Origin: Parapontixanthobacter sp963736595
GTDB taxonomy: Bacteria; Pseudomonadota; Alphaproteobacteria; Sphingomonadales; Sphingomonadaceae
Assembly: GCA_963736595.1 (NCBI GenBank)
Contig: CAVTPG010000001.1
Coordinates: 62,001-126,000, forward strand
DNA length: 64,000 nucleotides
Direction: 5' to 3'
In this document: piece after piece, positions 1 through 8,741 of the stretch
Layout: each line of letters opens with the position of its first letter
How positions within the stretch are numbered: the stretch's first letter is position 1
The notes under the pieces: generated by a model
Seen by the model: the letters and a program-made list of their open reading frames with translations, nothing else
What the model was told of the DNA's origin: nothing
The model's database searches: none
Translations under genes and position numbers: made by a program

Positions 1-1
1 T

Positions 2-472
2 ACGGTCGCACGCGACGCAGGCCGCAAGGTCGCGTTCACCGCCAGCGAGAGCTTTGTTATCGAGCGCCACGGCGATGATTTCCGCAACTTAATCGAAGAG
101 GGGCAAATCGACATTCTGTTCGTCAATGAAGGCGAATTGGCCACGCTGACCGGCGAAGCGGAATTTGAAGGCGGGCTGGATGCCTTGAAAGACAAGGTGT
201 CGGTGCTGGTCGCGACCCGCGGACCCGATGGCGCCGTTGCAATTGCCAATGGCGAGCGCGCAGAAATTGCCGCCGAACCCGTTGCCAAAGTCGTTGATAC
301 GACCGGGGCGGGCGATTTGTTCGCCGCCGGGTTCCTCACTGGCCATGTGCGCGGCGAGACGCTCGATACATCGCTAAGAATGGGCGCGATTGCGGCTGCG
401 GAAGTTATTTCGCATTTCGGCGCACGTCCCGAAGCCGATTTGCAGAAGCTGGTGGCGGATCGCCTGGACTAA
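2..472 (+). CDS. PfkB-family kinase, probably adenosine kinase (5' end outside window)
   Basis: The window opens inside this gene; about 156 C-terminal codons remain. PfkB-family enzymes transfer phosphate from ATP to a hydroxyl of a nucleoside or sugar in the cytoplasm. The family signature DTTGAGDLFAAGFLTG is present; its GAGD carries the catalytic Asp and anion hole. An upstream VNEGE segment also fits the family. Adenosine kinase is the best guess from overall sequence character, but ribokinase- or fructokinase-like members cannot be excluded without the N-terminal lid region. It converges on the DUF885 gene across a 37 bp gap. Confidence 0.85.
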   Translation, partial: TVARDAGRKVAFTASESFVIERHGDDFRNLIEEGQIDILFVNEGELATLTGEAEFEGGLDALKDKVSVLVATRGPDGAVAIANGERAEIAAEPVAKVVDTTGAGDLFAAGFLTGHVRGETLDTSLRMGAIAAAEVISHFGARPEADLQKLVADRLD

Positions 473-509
473 ACCAGACCACCCGCCAGTAATTTCCGGC
501 GGCGCGGGT

Positions 510-2366
510 TTATCCGCCCGCCATCATCAGTTTCTTGCGGATATACGAATCCACATTCTCTTCCATGATCGACAGCGGGACCGGCCCGCTGGTCAGGATC
601 ACGTCATGGAATTCGCGGATGTCGTATTGTCCGCCAAGCGATGTCTTGGCCCGCTCGCGCAGTTCCATGATTTTCAGCTTGCCGATCATGTAAGCCGTCG
701 CTTGTCCGGGATAGACGACATACCGCTCAATCGCCTTGCGCACATCGCCGTCGGGATTGGGCGTGTTGTCGGTGAGATATTGCATCGCCGTTTCGCGGCT
801 CCAGCGCTTGTGGTGCAGGCCGGTATCCACGACCAGCCGTGCCGCACGCCATAGCTCCATGCCCAACCGCCCGAAATCGGAATACGGATCGGTGTAAAAA
901 CCCATATCCTTGCCCAATTCCTCGGAATACAGGCCCCAGCCTTCGGAGTATGCCGTCACTCCGCCAAACCGGCGGAATGCGGGCAAATCGCCAAGGTCGG
1001 TCTGGATCGCAAGCTGCAAATGGTGGCCGGGCAACGCCTCGTGATAAGCCAGCGCTTCCAGCTCGTTCTTGCTCATATCTTTCAAATTATAAAGGTTCAC
1101 GTAGTACGTGCCGGGCCGCGATCCATCGGGCGCAGGGCGCTGATAAAACGCTTTGCCTGCCGATTGTTCGCGGAACGCCTCCACGGGTTTGATGACGAAG
1201 GGCGATGTCGGCAAAACGCCGAAATATTCGGGCAGCTTCTTTTCCAGCCGGTCGATAACTGCACGCGCATCACGCAGATAGTCTTCGCGATTGTCGTAGT
1301 AAAAGCGGTCGTCGGTCCGCGTGTACTGGAAGAAATCCTGCAAGCTGCCGTCGAATTCCACCTGCTCCATAATAGCGCGCATCTGCCCATGAATGCGCTC
1401 CACTTCGCGCAGGCCGATATTGTGGATTTCATCGGGCGACAATTCGGTCGTGGTATAGCTGTTCAGCAGCGCCTGATAATATTCGGCCCCTTCGGGATAC
1501 CGCCAGATGCCATCGTCGGTCGGGGCCATCGCCTGCTGCCGCTTCATTTCGGCAAGGAGGCGCTGATAAGCGGGACGGGTTTGGGCGTTCCACACGGCAA
1601 CGCTGCCAGCCATCAACGTCGCTTTGCGCGAATCATCGATATCGAGTTCGCTGACCTTGCCGCGAAAATCACTGAGTATTGCGTTGTCATCGCCCGCTTC
1701 GAGCAGGTTTTCGACATCGGAAATCACATACGGATAGACCCAGTCGGGTGGCATGACGCCGCCATCTGCCTGTGCTTTGGATTCGGCGACCAGCGTATCG
1801 AGCACATCGGCCAGCCCGGAAATCCGTTCGAGGTAGTCGGTGGCTTGCGCCTCATTCGACACCGAATGGATGTTGATGAGGAACGCGGGCAACTGGCTTT
1901 GCGCCCCGCGCATCTGATCGAAAGCGGTGTCGTATTTGCGGAACTTGTGCAGCGAGGCGGATCGCTTCGCCATCGCATCGAACAGGCGATAGGATAGCGC
2001 ATCATTCGGGCTTAGCGATGCCAGATCATACGTGTCGCGCATCATCTGCGCGGTTTTCTGCGTCAGCGCCTCCGACGCGACTTCGCCCGCATCGCTGAAA
2101 TCGCCCCACTGGTCGTAATCTTCATCGCGAATGCCGCGATAGGATTTGGAAAGCGGGGACATCGCCAACTGCGCCGCATCATAATCGGCAAACAGGGCGT
2201 TGATGTCGCTCGCCACTTGCTCTGTTTGCGTGTCCATCCCTTGCGTCATTTGCGTCCCCGTGGCTGCCGGTTCCGAGGCGCTGGCCACATCGCTTTGATA
2301 GCCCGAACACGCGGCAAGCGAAGTTCCGGCAAGGGCAGCAACGATAATCGTGCGGGTAGAGCGCAT
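510..2366 (-). CDS. DUF885 family lipoprotein, putative metallopeptidase
   Basis: 618 residues. The start at 2366 is chosen because a GGAGA ribosome site precedes it and because it directly opens a lipoprotein signal (MRSTRTIIVAALAG then a lipobox LAAC); a longer reading to 2426 would bury that signal. DUF885 proteins are predicted zinc peptidases; the YHEALPGHHLQ segment contains an HExxxxxH-like metal site and a downstream SEGWGLYSEELG supplies a likely third ligand, as in the family. The protein is probably anchored to the outer membrane facing the periplasm. Substrate is unknown. The gene stands alone, with a separate minus-strand hairpin terminator some 115 bp upstream. Confidence 0.88.
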   Translation of the reverse strand: MRSTRTIIVAALAGTSLAACSGYQSDVASASEPAATGTQMTQGMDTQTEQVASDINALFADYDAAQLAMSPLSKSYRGIRDEDYDQWGDFSDAGEVASEALTQKTAQMMRDTYDLASLSPNDALSYRLFDAMAKRSASLHKFRKYDTAFDQMRGAQSQLPAFLINIHSVSNEAQATDYLERISGLADVLDTLVAESKAQADGGVMPPDWVYPYVISDVENLLEAGDDNAILSDFRGKVSELDIDDSRKATLMAGSVAVWNAQTRPAYQRLLAEMKRQQAMAPTDDGIWRYPEGAEYYQALLNSYTTTELSPDEIHNIGLREVERIHGQMRAIMEQVEFDGSLQDFFQYTRTDDRFYYDNREDYLRDARAVIDRLEKKLPEYFGVLPTSPFVIKPVEAFREQSAGKAFYQRPAPDGSRPGTYYVNLYNLKDMSKNELEALAYHEALPGHHLQLAIQTDLGDLPAFRRFGGVTAYSEGWGLYSEELGKDMGFYTDPYSDFGRLGMELWRAARLVVDTGLHHKRWSRETAMQYLTDNTPNPDGDVRKAIERYVVYPGQATAYMIGKLKIMELRERAKTSLGGQYDIREFHDVILTSGPVPLSIMEENVDSYIRKKLMMAGG

Positions 2367-2480
2367 AGACAAGTTCTCCGGGTAAGGTTGTGATTTGTCC
2401 CGATAGTGCCTTGATTGCGCGTCCAATGCCAGTGCTTTGCTAAGTAAGTGGATTTGGTGGATGCAGTAACGAAGCTGCGC

Positions 2481-2518
2481 AAAGAAAAAGGCGGCACCTC
2501 AATCAAGAGAATGCCGCC
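2481..2518 (-). terminator. Rho-independent terminator upstream of DUF885 gene, minus strand
   Basis: On the minus strand a GGCGGCA stem (2512-2518) pairs perfectly with TGCCGCC (2490-2496) across a 15 nt loop and is followed by TTTTTCTTT (2481-2489). No annotated gene lies directly upstream on this strand, so it either ends a small RNA made from about 2530-2720 or is an attenuator in the leader of the DUF885 gene. Confidence 0.6.
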
Positions 2519-2726
2519 TGTATAAGGATGAGAGCTTTTGGTGTTAACGCCGCCAGCTCCCGGGTCGCAGTTCGTCCCACCGCTGATTTCCCATATGAAA
2601 TGCCGGGGCGCGACGCGGTTAACCACAATCTGACGGGCCTGTGTCGTTTTGATACGTGCGCTTAGCCGAGTGCTAACTTCTGGAAATCGCTCGACTTGAA
2701 GGGCTGCCCGATTAAAGCCTTCCGCC
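2519..2726. other. Non-coding stretch holding a 16-codon reading frame
   Basis: The 360 bp between DUF885 and pyrD hold no ordinary gene. On the minus strand 2544-2594 encodes MGNQRWDELRPGSWRR, a 16-residue peptide with two Trp and four Arg that stops 26 nt before the hairpin terminator at 2481-2518. No clear Shine-Dalgarno sequence precedes it. A perfect 5 bp inverted repeat TTAGC-N5-GCTAA lies at 2662-2676. The combination resembles a leader peptide plus attenuator or a small free-standing RNA; function is inference. Confidence 0.3.
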
Positions 2727-3776
2727 ATGCTGTTCGATTTAGCCAAGCCGCTGCTCTTTGCGCTCGATCCCGAACGCGCACACCGGCTGGTCATTCGCGG
2801 GCTGTCGGCAGCACCGGCTTTGCCGCAAGCCAAGTCCAGCAAGCTGGCTATCCGTGTGGCAGGCCTTGATTTTCCCAATCCGGTGGGCGTGGCGGCAGGC
2901 TTCGACAAGGATGCCGAAGTGCCGGATGCAGTGCTGGGGCTGGGGTTCGGCTTTACCGAAGTCGGCTCGATCACGCCGCTGCCGCAAGCGGGCAATCCGA
3001 AACCGCGCCTGTTCCGGTTGGTCGAGGATCGCGCGGTGATTAACCGCATGGGATTTAACAATAGCGGGGCGCAGATTGCGCTGGCGCGGTTGGAGCGGCG
3101 CAAGGCGAAAGGCGGCATCGTCGGCATCAATATCGGTGCCAACAAAGATTCAGCGGACCGCATTGCCGACTACGCGAAAATGACTGCGATCATGGCCCCG
3201 CTTGCCTCTTATCTGGCGGTCAATATTTCCAGCCCGAACACGCCCGGACTACGCGCTTTGCAGGATGAGGGCGCGTTGAACGCGTTACTGGCCGCCGTGT
3301 TGAACGCGCGGGAACAGGCAGACCATGCAAAGTCTGGCCGCGCACCGCCCATCTTCCTCAAAGTCGCGCCCGATCTGGAGCCGGCCGATATCGACGACAT
3401 TGCGCGCATCGCGCTGGATACGAAGCTGGACGGGCTGATCGTCAGCAACACCACGATTTCGCGCCCCGTGCTTGCGTCATCGCAAGCCAGCGAAGTCGGC
3501 GGGCTGTCCGGTGCGCCCTTGCGCGACCTCGCCTTGCAGCGCATTCGCGACTTTTACGCGGCCACAGGCGGCGCATTGCCGCTGATCGGTGTGGGCGGCA
3601 TCGGCAATGCAGAGGACGCATGGGCGCGGATCAGGGCAGGGGCCAGTCTGGTGCAGATTTACAGCGCGCTGGTCTATCAAGGGCCGGGTCTGGCGCGGCG
3701 GATTACACGCGGGCTGGAAGCATTGATGAAGCGCGATGGATTTGCCAGTATTGAAGAAGCGGTCGGGACGGAGTAG
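2727..3776 (+). CDS. pyrD: Dihydroorotate dehydrogenase (quinone), class 2
   Basis: 349 residues, the usual length for the membrane-associated class 2 enzyme, which oxidises dihydroorotate to orotate with FMN and passes electrons to ubiquinone in pyrimidine synthesis. The N-terminal helix MLFDLAKPLLFALDPERAH is the membrane-binding segment of class 2 proteins. GLDFPNPVGVAAGFDKD, NRMGFNNSG, and the FMN-binding VGGIGNAEDAW region are all typical; the SSPNTPGLR segment holds the catalytic-base Ser of this class. The gamma-glutamyltransferase gene follows after 5 bp and is probably cotranscribed. Confidence 0.97.
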   Translation: MLFDLAKPLLFALDPERAHRLVIRGLSAAPALPQAKSSKLAIRVAGLDFPNPVGVAAGFDKDAEVPDAVLGLGFGFTEVGSITPLPQAGNPKPRLFRLVEDRAVINRMGFNNSGAQIALARLERRKAKGGIVGINIGANKDSADRIADYAKMTAIMAPLASYLAVNISSPNTPGLRALQDEGALNALLAAVLNAREQADHAKSGRAPPIFLKVAPDLEPADIDDIARIALDTKLDGLIVSNTTISRPVLASSQASEVGGLSGAPLRDLALQRIRDFYAATGGALPLIGVGGIGNAEDAWARIRAGASLVQIYSALVYQGPGLARRITRGLEALMKRDGFASIEEAVGTE

Positions 3777-3781
3777 CGCTC

Positions 3782-5529
3782 TTGCCTATGAACAACCGCA
3801 TTTCCCTTACGCTCGCCCTTCCCTTCGCGCTTCCCTTCGCATTGGCCGGGTGCGCCGCGCCGTTGCAACAAGCCACCGCACCACAAACGCCGCAAAGCGT
3901 TGCCGTCGATCGCACCGGCTCTGTCAGTGCCGCCGATCCGCGTGCGCAAGCTGCCGGTGATGCGATCCTTGCACAGGGCGGCAGCGCCACCGATGCTGCG
4001 ATTGCAGTCATGCTGGCGCTTACCGTGGTCGAGCCGCAATCCAGCGGCATTGGCGGCGGCGGGTTCCTGATCCGCGGCACCGCGGATGGCGACGTGCTGG
4101 CCTATGACGGGCGCGAAACGGCCCCTGCTGGCGCGGACCCGCAATGGTTCTTCGATGAGCAGGGCGAGCGGCAATCCTATCGCGATGTCGTGTTAAGCGG
4201 GTTGAGCGTCGGCGTGCCGGGCAATCTGGCAATGGTGGCGAAGGCCCACGCGGCACATGGCAAATTACCGTGGGACGCTTTGTTTGCCCCGGCGATTGCG
4301 CTGGCTCGCGACGGGTTCCTCGTCAATCGCCGCCTCCACCAGTCACTTGATGGACAGATCGAGCGCGCCGGCCTGACCGATTTCGGGCGGGAGCTCTATT
4401 ACACCGCTGAAGGCGCGCCAAAGCCGGTCGGCAGCCGTATCGTCAATGCCGAACTGGCCGAGACGCTGGAGCGGGTTGCCGAACTCGGCCCCAGCCATTT
4501 TTACCTCGGTCAATATGCCGACAAGCTGGCCGCGACAGTGCAGGTCGCCACGCCGCGTGGTGGAGGCATGACCCGCGAAGATGTCGCAAATTACGAAGCC
4601 AAATCGCGCCCGCCGGTGTGCGGTTCTTACCGCGACTACACGATTTGCGGGATGGGTCCGCCGTCATCGGGCGGCATCGCAGTGTTGCAGATATTGGGCC
4701 AGCTGGAGCGGTTCAACCTGTCCGCAATGGGCGCAGAAAACCCCGCCACTTGGCATCTGTTTCTGGAATCGCAGCGGCTCGCTTATGCCGACCGCGAGCT
4801 TTACATCGGGGATAGCGATTTCGTCTCCGTCCCCGTCGCCGGTTTGATCGAGCCGGCATATATCGCGCGGCGCAGTGCCCTGATCTCTGCCGATAAAGCG
4901 ATCACCGACCTCACCGCCGGAACGCCGGATGGCGCACCGCTCGCAAGGGCTGACGGCGACGAACCGCCCGAGAACGGAACCTCGCATTTCGCAGTCGTCG
5001 ATGCGCAAGGCACAATGGTCAGCTATACCTCCACCATCGAAGGCGCGTTCGGATCGGGCCTCACCTATGGCGGGTTTTTCCTCAATAACGAGCTGACCGA
5101 TTTCAGCTTCACGCCTGAACGTGACGGCAAGCCGGTGGCCAATCGCGTCGAAGGCGGCAAGCGCCCGCGCAGCTCGATGGCGCCCACCATCGTCTACGAC
5201 CCTGAAGGCGCGCCCGTGCTGGCAATCGGAGCGGCGGGCGGCGGCACGATCCCCGTGCAAACAGCGCGCAGCATTATCGGCGTAATCGATTTTGGCATGA
5301 CGCTGGAGCAGGCCCTGGGTTGCCACTCATCATGGCTTATGGGGAGCGCGTTCTGGTCGAGGAAGGCACTTGGCTTGCGGGTGAGATCGACGCCTTTACC
5401 GCGCTGGGCCACGGCGAAATTCTGGCTCGCTCACCGCCTCTGAAAGCAGGCGGCGTTCACTGGAACGGAACACGCTGGGTCGCGGTCCGCGATCCGCGCC
5501 TCGACAATCTTTTGGAGACGACCGAATAA
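3782..5529 (+). pseudogene. ggt: Gamma-glutamyltransferase lipoprotein, frameshifted near 5320
   Basis: Ntn hydrolase that cleaves gamma-glutamyl bonds of glutathione and splits itself into two subunits. An N-terminal lipoprotein signal ends in LAGC. The nucleophile Thr is in NGTSHFAVVD (about residue 400) and the small subunit follows with a GFGSGLTYGG-like region. The reading frame is lost at about 5320: up to QALG it reads in one frame, then LPLIMAYGERVLVEEGTW continues in the frame one base back, to a stop at 5529. Restoring one T in GGTTG would rejoin them. TTG 3782 has the better ribosome-site spacing (GGAG at 3770), ATG 3788 is the alternative. Sequencing error or real loss cannot be told apart here. 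Confidence 0.85.
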
Positions 5530-5612
5530 AGCGCACTTGCCGCCGCCACGGCGCAGCATTACAAAAAAGTCAGCCGACCATTCAAGATCGGTAAAACGGG
5601 AGAGCGCCTCAC

Positions 5613-7415
5613 ATGGTTCTCGAAGAGATCGAAACGGCCGGAAATCTGGTCGAGCTATTCCTGAAACGTGCCGATGCGCGCGCGGATAAGCCGTTCCTTG
5701 GTGCAAAGCATGGCGGGGAATGGCAGACGCAAAGCTGGGGCGAAGTCGCGGACAAGGTGTGCCTGCTGGCGGAAAACCTGCGCAAAATCGGGCTGGAAGA
5801 TGGCGACCGCGTGGCGTTGGTCAGCGAAAACCGCCCGGAATGGTGCATTGCCGACCTCGCCATCATGGCCGCAGGCTGCATCACCGTGCCAACTTACATC
5901 ACCAATACCGAGCGCGATCACGTCCACATCCTCGACAATTCAGGCGCGCGGGCCGTCATCGTATCGACCGAGAAACTGTTGCAGCCTCTACACGCCGCCT
6001 TGCAAGCCAGCGGAGTGGCCGAACACGTTATCGGCATCGAGGATTTGCACCGCAAGCAGGCAAGCGGCTTTGAATATCACAGCTGGGACGATCTGGTCGC
6101 GGGCGATGCCGCCGCAGCGCGCGAAGCCGTGAATGCGCGAATTGCCAATATCAAGCGCTCCGACACGGCGTGCATCATCTACACCAGCGGCACGGGCGGC
6201 GCACCGCGCGGCGTCATGCAGCATCACGGGGCGATCCTGTGCAATGTCGCGGGCGCAGCCGATGTGCTGATTTCGGATTTCGGCGTCCATGACGAACGCT
6301 TCCTCTCCTTCCTGCCGCTCTCCCACGCATACGAGCATTCGGGTGGGCAATTCCTGCCGATCGGGGTCGGCGCGGAAATCTTCTATTCGCAGGGGCTGGA
6401 TAAGCTCGCCAGCAATATCGAGGAAGTGCGCCCCACATTGATGGTCGTCGTGCCGCGCCTGTTCGAGGTGTTGCGCACGCGGATCATGAAGCAAATTTCC
6501 AAGCAGGGCAAAGTCGCGAATTATATGATGGAGCGCGCGCTGGAAATGGGCGCTCGCAAAGCGCAGGGGCGGTCGAGATTGCGCGACAGGCCAATGGAAT
6601 TCCTCGTCGATAAGACATTGCGCCCGAAAATCCGCGACAAGTTTGGCGGGCGGGTGAAAGCGATGGTTTCAGGCGGTGCGCCGCTGAACCCCGATGTCGG
6701 CGTATTTTTCGACGCGATGGGCCTCACCGTCCTGCAAGGATACGGGCAAACCGAAGCCGGACCCGTCATCAGTTGCAATCGCCCACGCGCAGGCATCGCG
6801 ATGGACACCGTCGGCCCGCCGCTAAAAGGCGTCGAAGTCAAAATCGCCGAGGATGGTGAAATCTTGTGCCGCGGCGAGCTGGTCATGAACGGCTATTGGA
6901 ACAATGCCGCCGAAACCCGCCGCACAATCAAAAACGAGTGGCTCCACACTGGCGATATCGGCCATATCGACGATCAGGGGCGGATCGTCATCACCGACCG
7001 CAAGAAAGACATGATCGTCAATGACAAGGGCGACAATGTCGCTCCGCAAAAGCTGGAGGGTATGCTGACTTTGCAGCCTGAGCTGGCGCAGGCGATGGTC
7101 GTTGGCGACAAGCGGCCTTACGTGGTTGGCCTGATCGTGCCGGACGCCGAATGGCAGGTCGAATGGTGCCGCGCGCAGGGCAAGAAATTCGATTGCAAGG
7201 ATTTGCAGGATTTGCCTGAATTCAAGACCGCCGTGCGTAAGGCCGTGGATCGGGTCAATCAGGACTTATCAGTGACCGAGAAAATCCGCCAATTTACGTT
7301 CGCCGACGAGCCGTTTTCGATCGAGAATGAGGAAATGACGCCCAGCATGAAGATCCGCCGGCACAAGATCAAAGAACGCTATCAGGATCGACTCGACGGA
7401 CTGTATCGTAGCTAG
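5613..7415 (+). CDS. Long-chain acyl-CoA synthetase (AMP-forming)
   Basis: 600 residues of the ANL superfamily, activating fatty acids to acyl-CoA through an acyl-adenylate. The phosphate-binding loop reads YTSGTGGAPRGVMQHHG, where the usual TSGTTG has Gly for Thr; the A5 motif GYGQTEAGP, the A7 motif HTGDIGHIDDQGRIVITDRKKD and a C-terminal Lys region in TPSMKIRRHKI are all present. A GGGAGAG ribosome site lies 8 bp before the ATG. It is close to FadD15/Faa-type bacterial proteins with an N-terminal NLVELF motif. It stands alone, 83 bp after the transferase gene; fatty acid chain preference is not visible. Confidence 0.92.
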   Translation: MVLEEIETAGNLVELFLKRADARADKPFLGAKHGGEWQTQSWGEVADKVCLLAENLRKIGLEDGDRVALVSENRPEWCIADLAIMAAGCITVPTYITNTERDHVHILDNSGARAVIVSTEKLLQPLHAALQASGVAEHVIGIEDLHRKQASGFEYHSWDDLVAGDAAAAREAVNARIANIKRSDTACIIYTSGTGGAPRGVMQHHGAILCNVAGAADVLISDFGVHDERFLSFLPLSHAYEHSGGQFLPIGVGAEIFYSQGLDKLASNIEEVRPTLMVVVPRLFEVLRTRIMKQISKQGKVANYMMERALEMGARKAQGRSRLRDRPMEFLVDKTLRPKIRDKFGGRVKAMVSGGAPLNPDVGVFFDAMGLTVLQGYGQTEAGPVISCNRPRAGIAMDTVGPPLKGVEVKIAEDGEILCRGELVMNGYWNNAAETRRTIKNEWLHTGDIGHIDDQGRIVITDRKKDMIVNDKGDNVAPQKLEGMLTLQPELAQAMVVGDKRPYVVGLIVPDAEWQVEWCRAQGKKFDCKDLQDLPEFKTAVRKAVDRVNQDLSVTEKIRQFTFADEPFSIENEEMTPSMKIRRHKIKERYQDRLDGLYRS

Positions 7416-7561
7416 CGACAGGTTGGGGCAATGTCGCGATCGCGCTGCAATTAATGTCGCATTGGAAGCGAAAGCGCGGGCGGATTAATCACGGGATAAG
7501 TGTTAAAAACGCTCAACGGATTAAACCGGAGCTGTGGCGGGCGGCATAAAGTCTGGCCCGC

Positions 7562-7600
7562 AAAAGAAAAGTGCGGACGACCCATCAAGGCCATCCGCAC
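7562..7600 (-). terminator. Terminator of the cold-shock gene
   Basis: Minus-strand stem GTGCGGATGGCC (7589-7600) with GGTCGTCCGCAC (7571-7582), two mismatches, followed by TTTTCTTT (7563-7570). It lies 14 bp beyond the stop codon of the csp gene. Confidence 0.75.
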
Positions 7601-7613
7601 CATTATCTAAGTC

Positions 7614-7820
7614 TTATGCAGACTGCAGGTTCGTCGCGGAAGTTTTGCCGCGCTGATCCGTTTCCAACTCGTAAGAAACCTTCTGGTCCTTTTCGAGCGT
7701 ACGCATGCCAGCTTTTTCAACAGCTGAAATGTGCACAAATGCGTCGTCACCGCCGCCTTCTGGTGCGATGAAGCCATAGCCTTTGTCGGCATTGAAGAAT
7801 TTTACAGTTCCGGTAGTCAT
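7614..7820 (-). CDS. Cold-shock domain protein, CspA family
   Basis: 68 residues, the standard size of a single cold-shock domain that binds single-stranded RNA and DNA. RNP1 is KGYGFI (residues 13-18) and RNP2 is DAFVHI (26-31). A strong ribosome site AGGATATCCTC precedes the ATG. The gene is preceded by an untranslated leader of about 120 nt if the proposed promoter at 7950-7980 is used, which is typical of CspA-like genes whose leader RNA folds differently at low temperature. Whether this member is cold-induced or constitutive cannot be read from sequence. Confidence 0.97.
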   Translation of the reverse strand: MTTGTVKFFNADKGYGFIAPEGGGDDAFVHISAVEKAGMRTLEKDQKVSYELETDQRGKTSATNLQSA

Positions 7821-7948
7821 GAGGATATCCTTTATCCTGTGTATGACGGGCCTACACCAACAGCGGCGTGACCCGGCTCTTGAAGGCTAGAACAGGACAA
7901 GGAGTAAGCAAGTTATTCGATATCCGTCGCACGCGACGTAAGCGGACC

Positions 7949-7980
7949 CTATATAGCAGGTCTTTTGCAGATTACATCAA
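7949..7980 (-). promoter_or_regulatory. Putative promoter of the cold-shock gene
   Basis: On the minus strand TTGATG (7975-7980) is followed by TATATA (7950-7955) at 19 nt, or by the overlapping GCTATA at 17 nt. A start near 7942 would give a leader of about 120 nt before the csp ATG. Confidence 0.4.
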
Positions 7981-8077
7981 TTGAATCGCCAGAGCGTGCA
8001 TTTTCGCCAAATAAGGGCGGCTCAGACGGCACTGCGAAGATTGCGATTTGGCCCGAATCGCTCGCGGGTAAGGCGGC

Positions 8078-8605
8078 TTACGCGGCCTCTAATGCAACGT
8101 GTTCGGGGTAGAAATTGGGCGCACGATCGGACCAGCCCGGTGCAGTCGCGGCCGCTTCGCTCAAGGATTGCAGCAAGCCTTTGCGCCGATCCGGGCGGAT
8201 TTGCGGCAGTGCGGCGGCGGCGCAAAACGCACTGGGCAGCCACGGACGAATCGCCGGCCCCATCAGCCGCTCGTACAAAAAGCGCAGCGCAGAAAAGCTC
8301 TCGATCCGCTCTTGCGACAGATCAAATGCGGCCAGCCGGATAAGTTTGCTCATCATCGTTTCCAGCGCGGCGGTTGAAACATCATCGGGTATTTCAACGC
8401 GCAGGTTTTTCAGCTCCTGATACACGACATACTGGCGGCGGATCGCGGCGTTTTCCGCCGCATCGCGCGCCCACAGCTTGAACGCATCGCTGCGCGCCAG
8501 ACCGATATCGAGGCTGCGGCGGATATAACGCTGCTCGGCGGCAGTGAAGCCTGCAAACTCGCGCATCTCGCCGATCATAACCGAAGCCGTCCGTGCCGTC
8601 GTCAT
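8078..8605 (-). CDS. Uncharacterised protein, 175 aa
   Basis: I do not recognise this family. The ATG at 8605 is preferred over an upstream start at 8647 because GGAAGG lies 8 bp before it. The protein has no signal peptide or membrane segment; it is largely alpha-helical, with an N-terminal half rich in Arg/Glu/Gln (EQRYIRRSLDIGLARSDAFK) and a C-terminal Ala/Leu-rich half. Codon use matches the neighbours. It is alone between the cold-shock gene and the thiSG unit, all on the minus strand. A helical cytoplasmic protein conserved in close relatives is the most one can say. Confidence 0.7.
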   Translation of the reverse strand: MTTARTASVMIGEMREFAGFTAAEQRYIRRSLDIGLARSDAFKLWARDAAENAAIRRQYVVYQELKNLRVEIPDDVSTAALETMMSKLIRLAAFDLSQERIESFSALRFLYERLMGPAIRPWLPSAFCAAAALPQIRPDRRKGLLQSLSEAAATAPGWSDRAPNFYPEHVALEAA

Positions 8606-8741
8606 CGTAAATACCTTCCTGTCCTTACAGGCAAGGTTCTCGCGCAAGATGGTTAACAGGCCGTAATGATGGAGCGATATATTTGCCTGCGAGGATTTTG
8701 CGCCCGATAATTCAGCGCGCGTCAGGCTCGCTTAAGTGGCG

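Noticed and set aside
1020..1997. Plus-strand frame of 325 codons opposite DUF885
   Set aside because: No family features, no ribosome site; the DUF885 protein on the other strand is convincing.
2668..2676. GAGTGCTAA, an exact half of the CIRCE heat-shock operator
   Set aside because: The second half at a 9 bp spacing is absent on either side, and no heat-shock gene follows.
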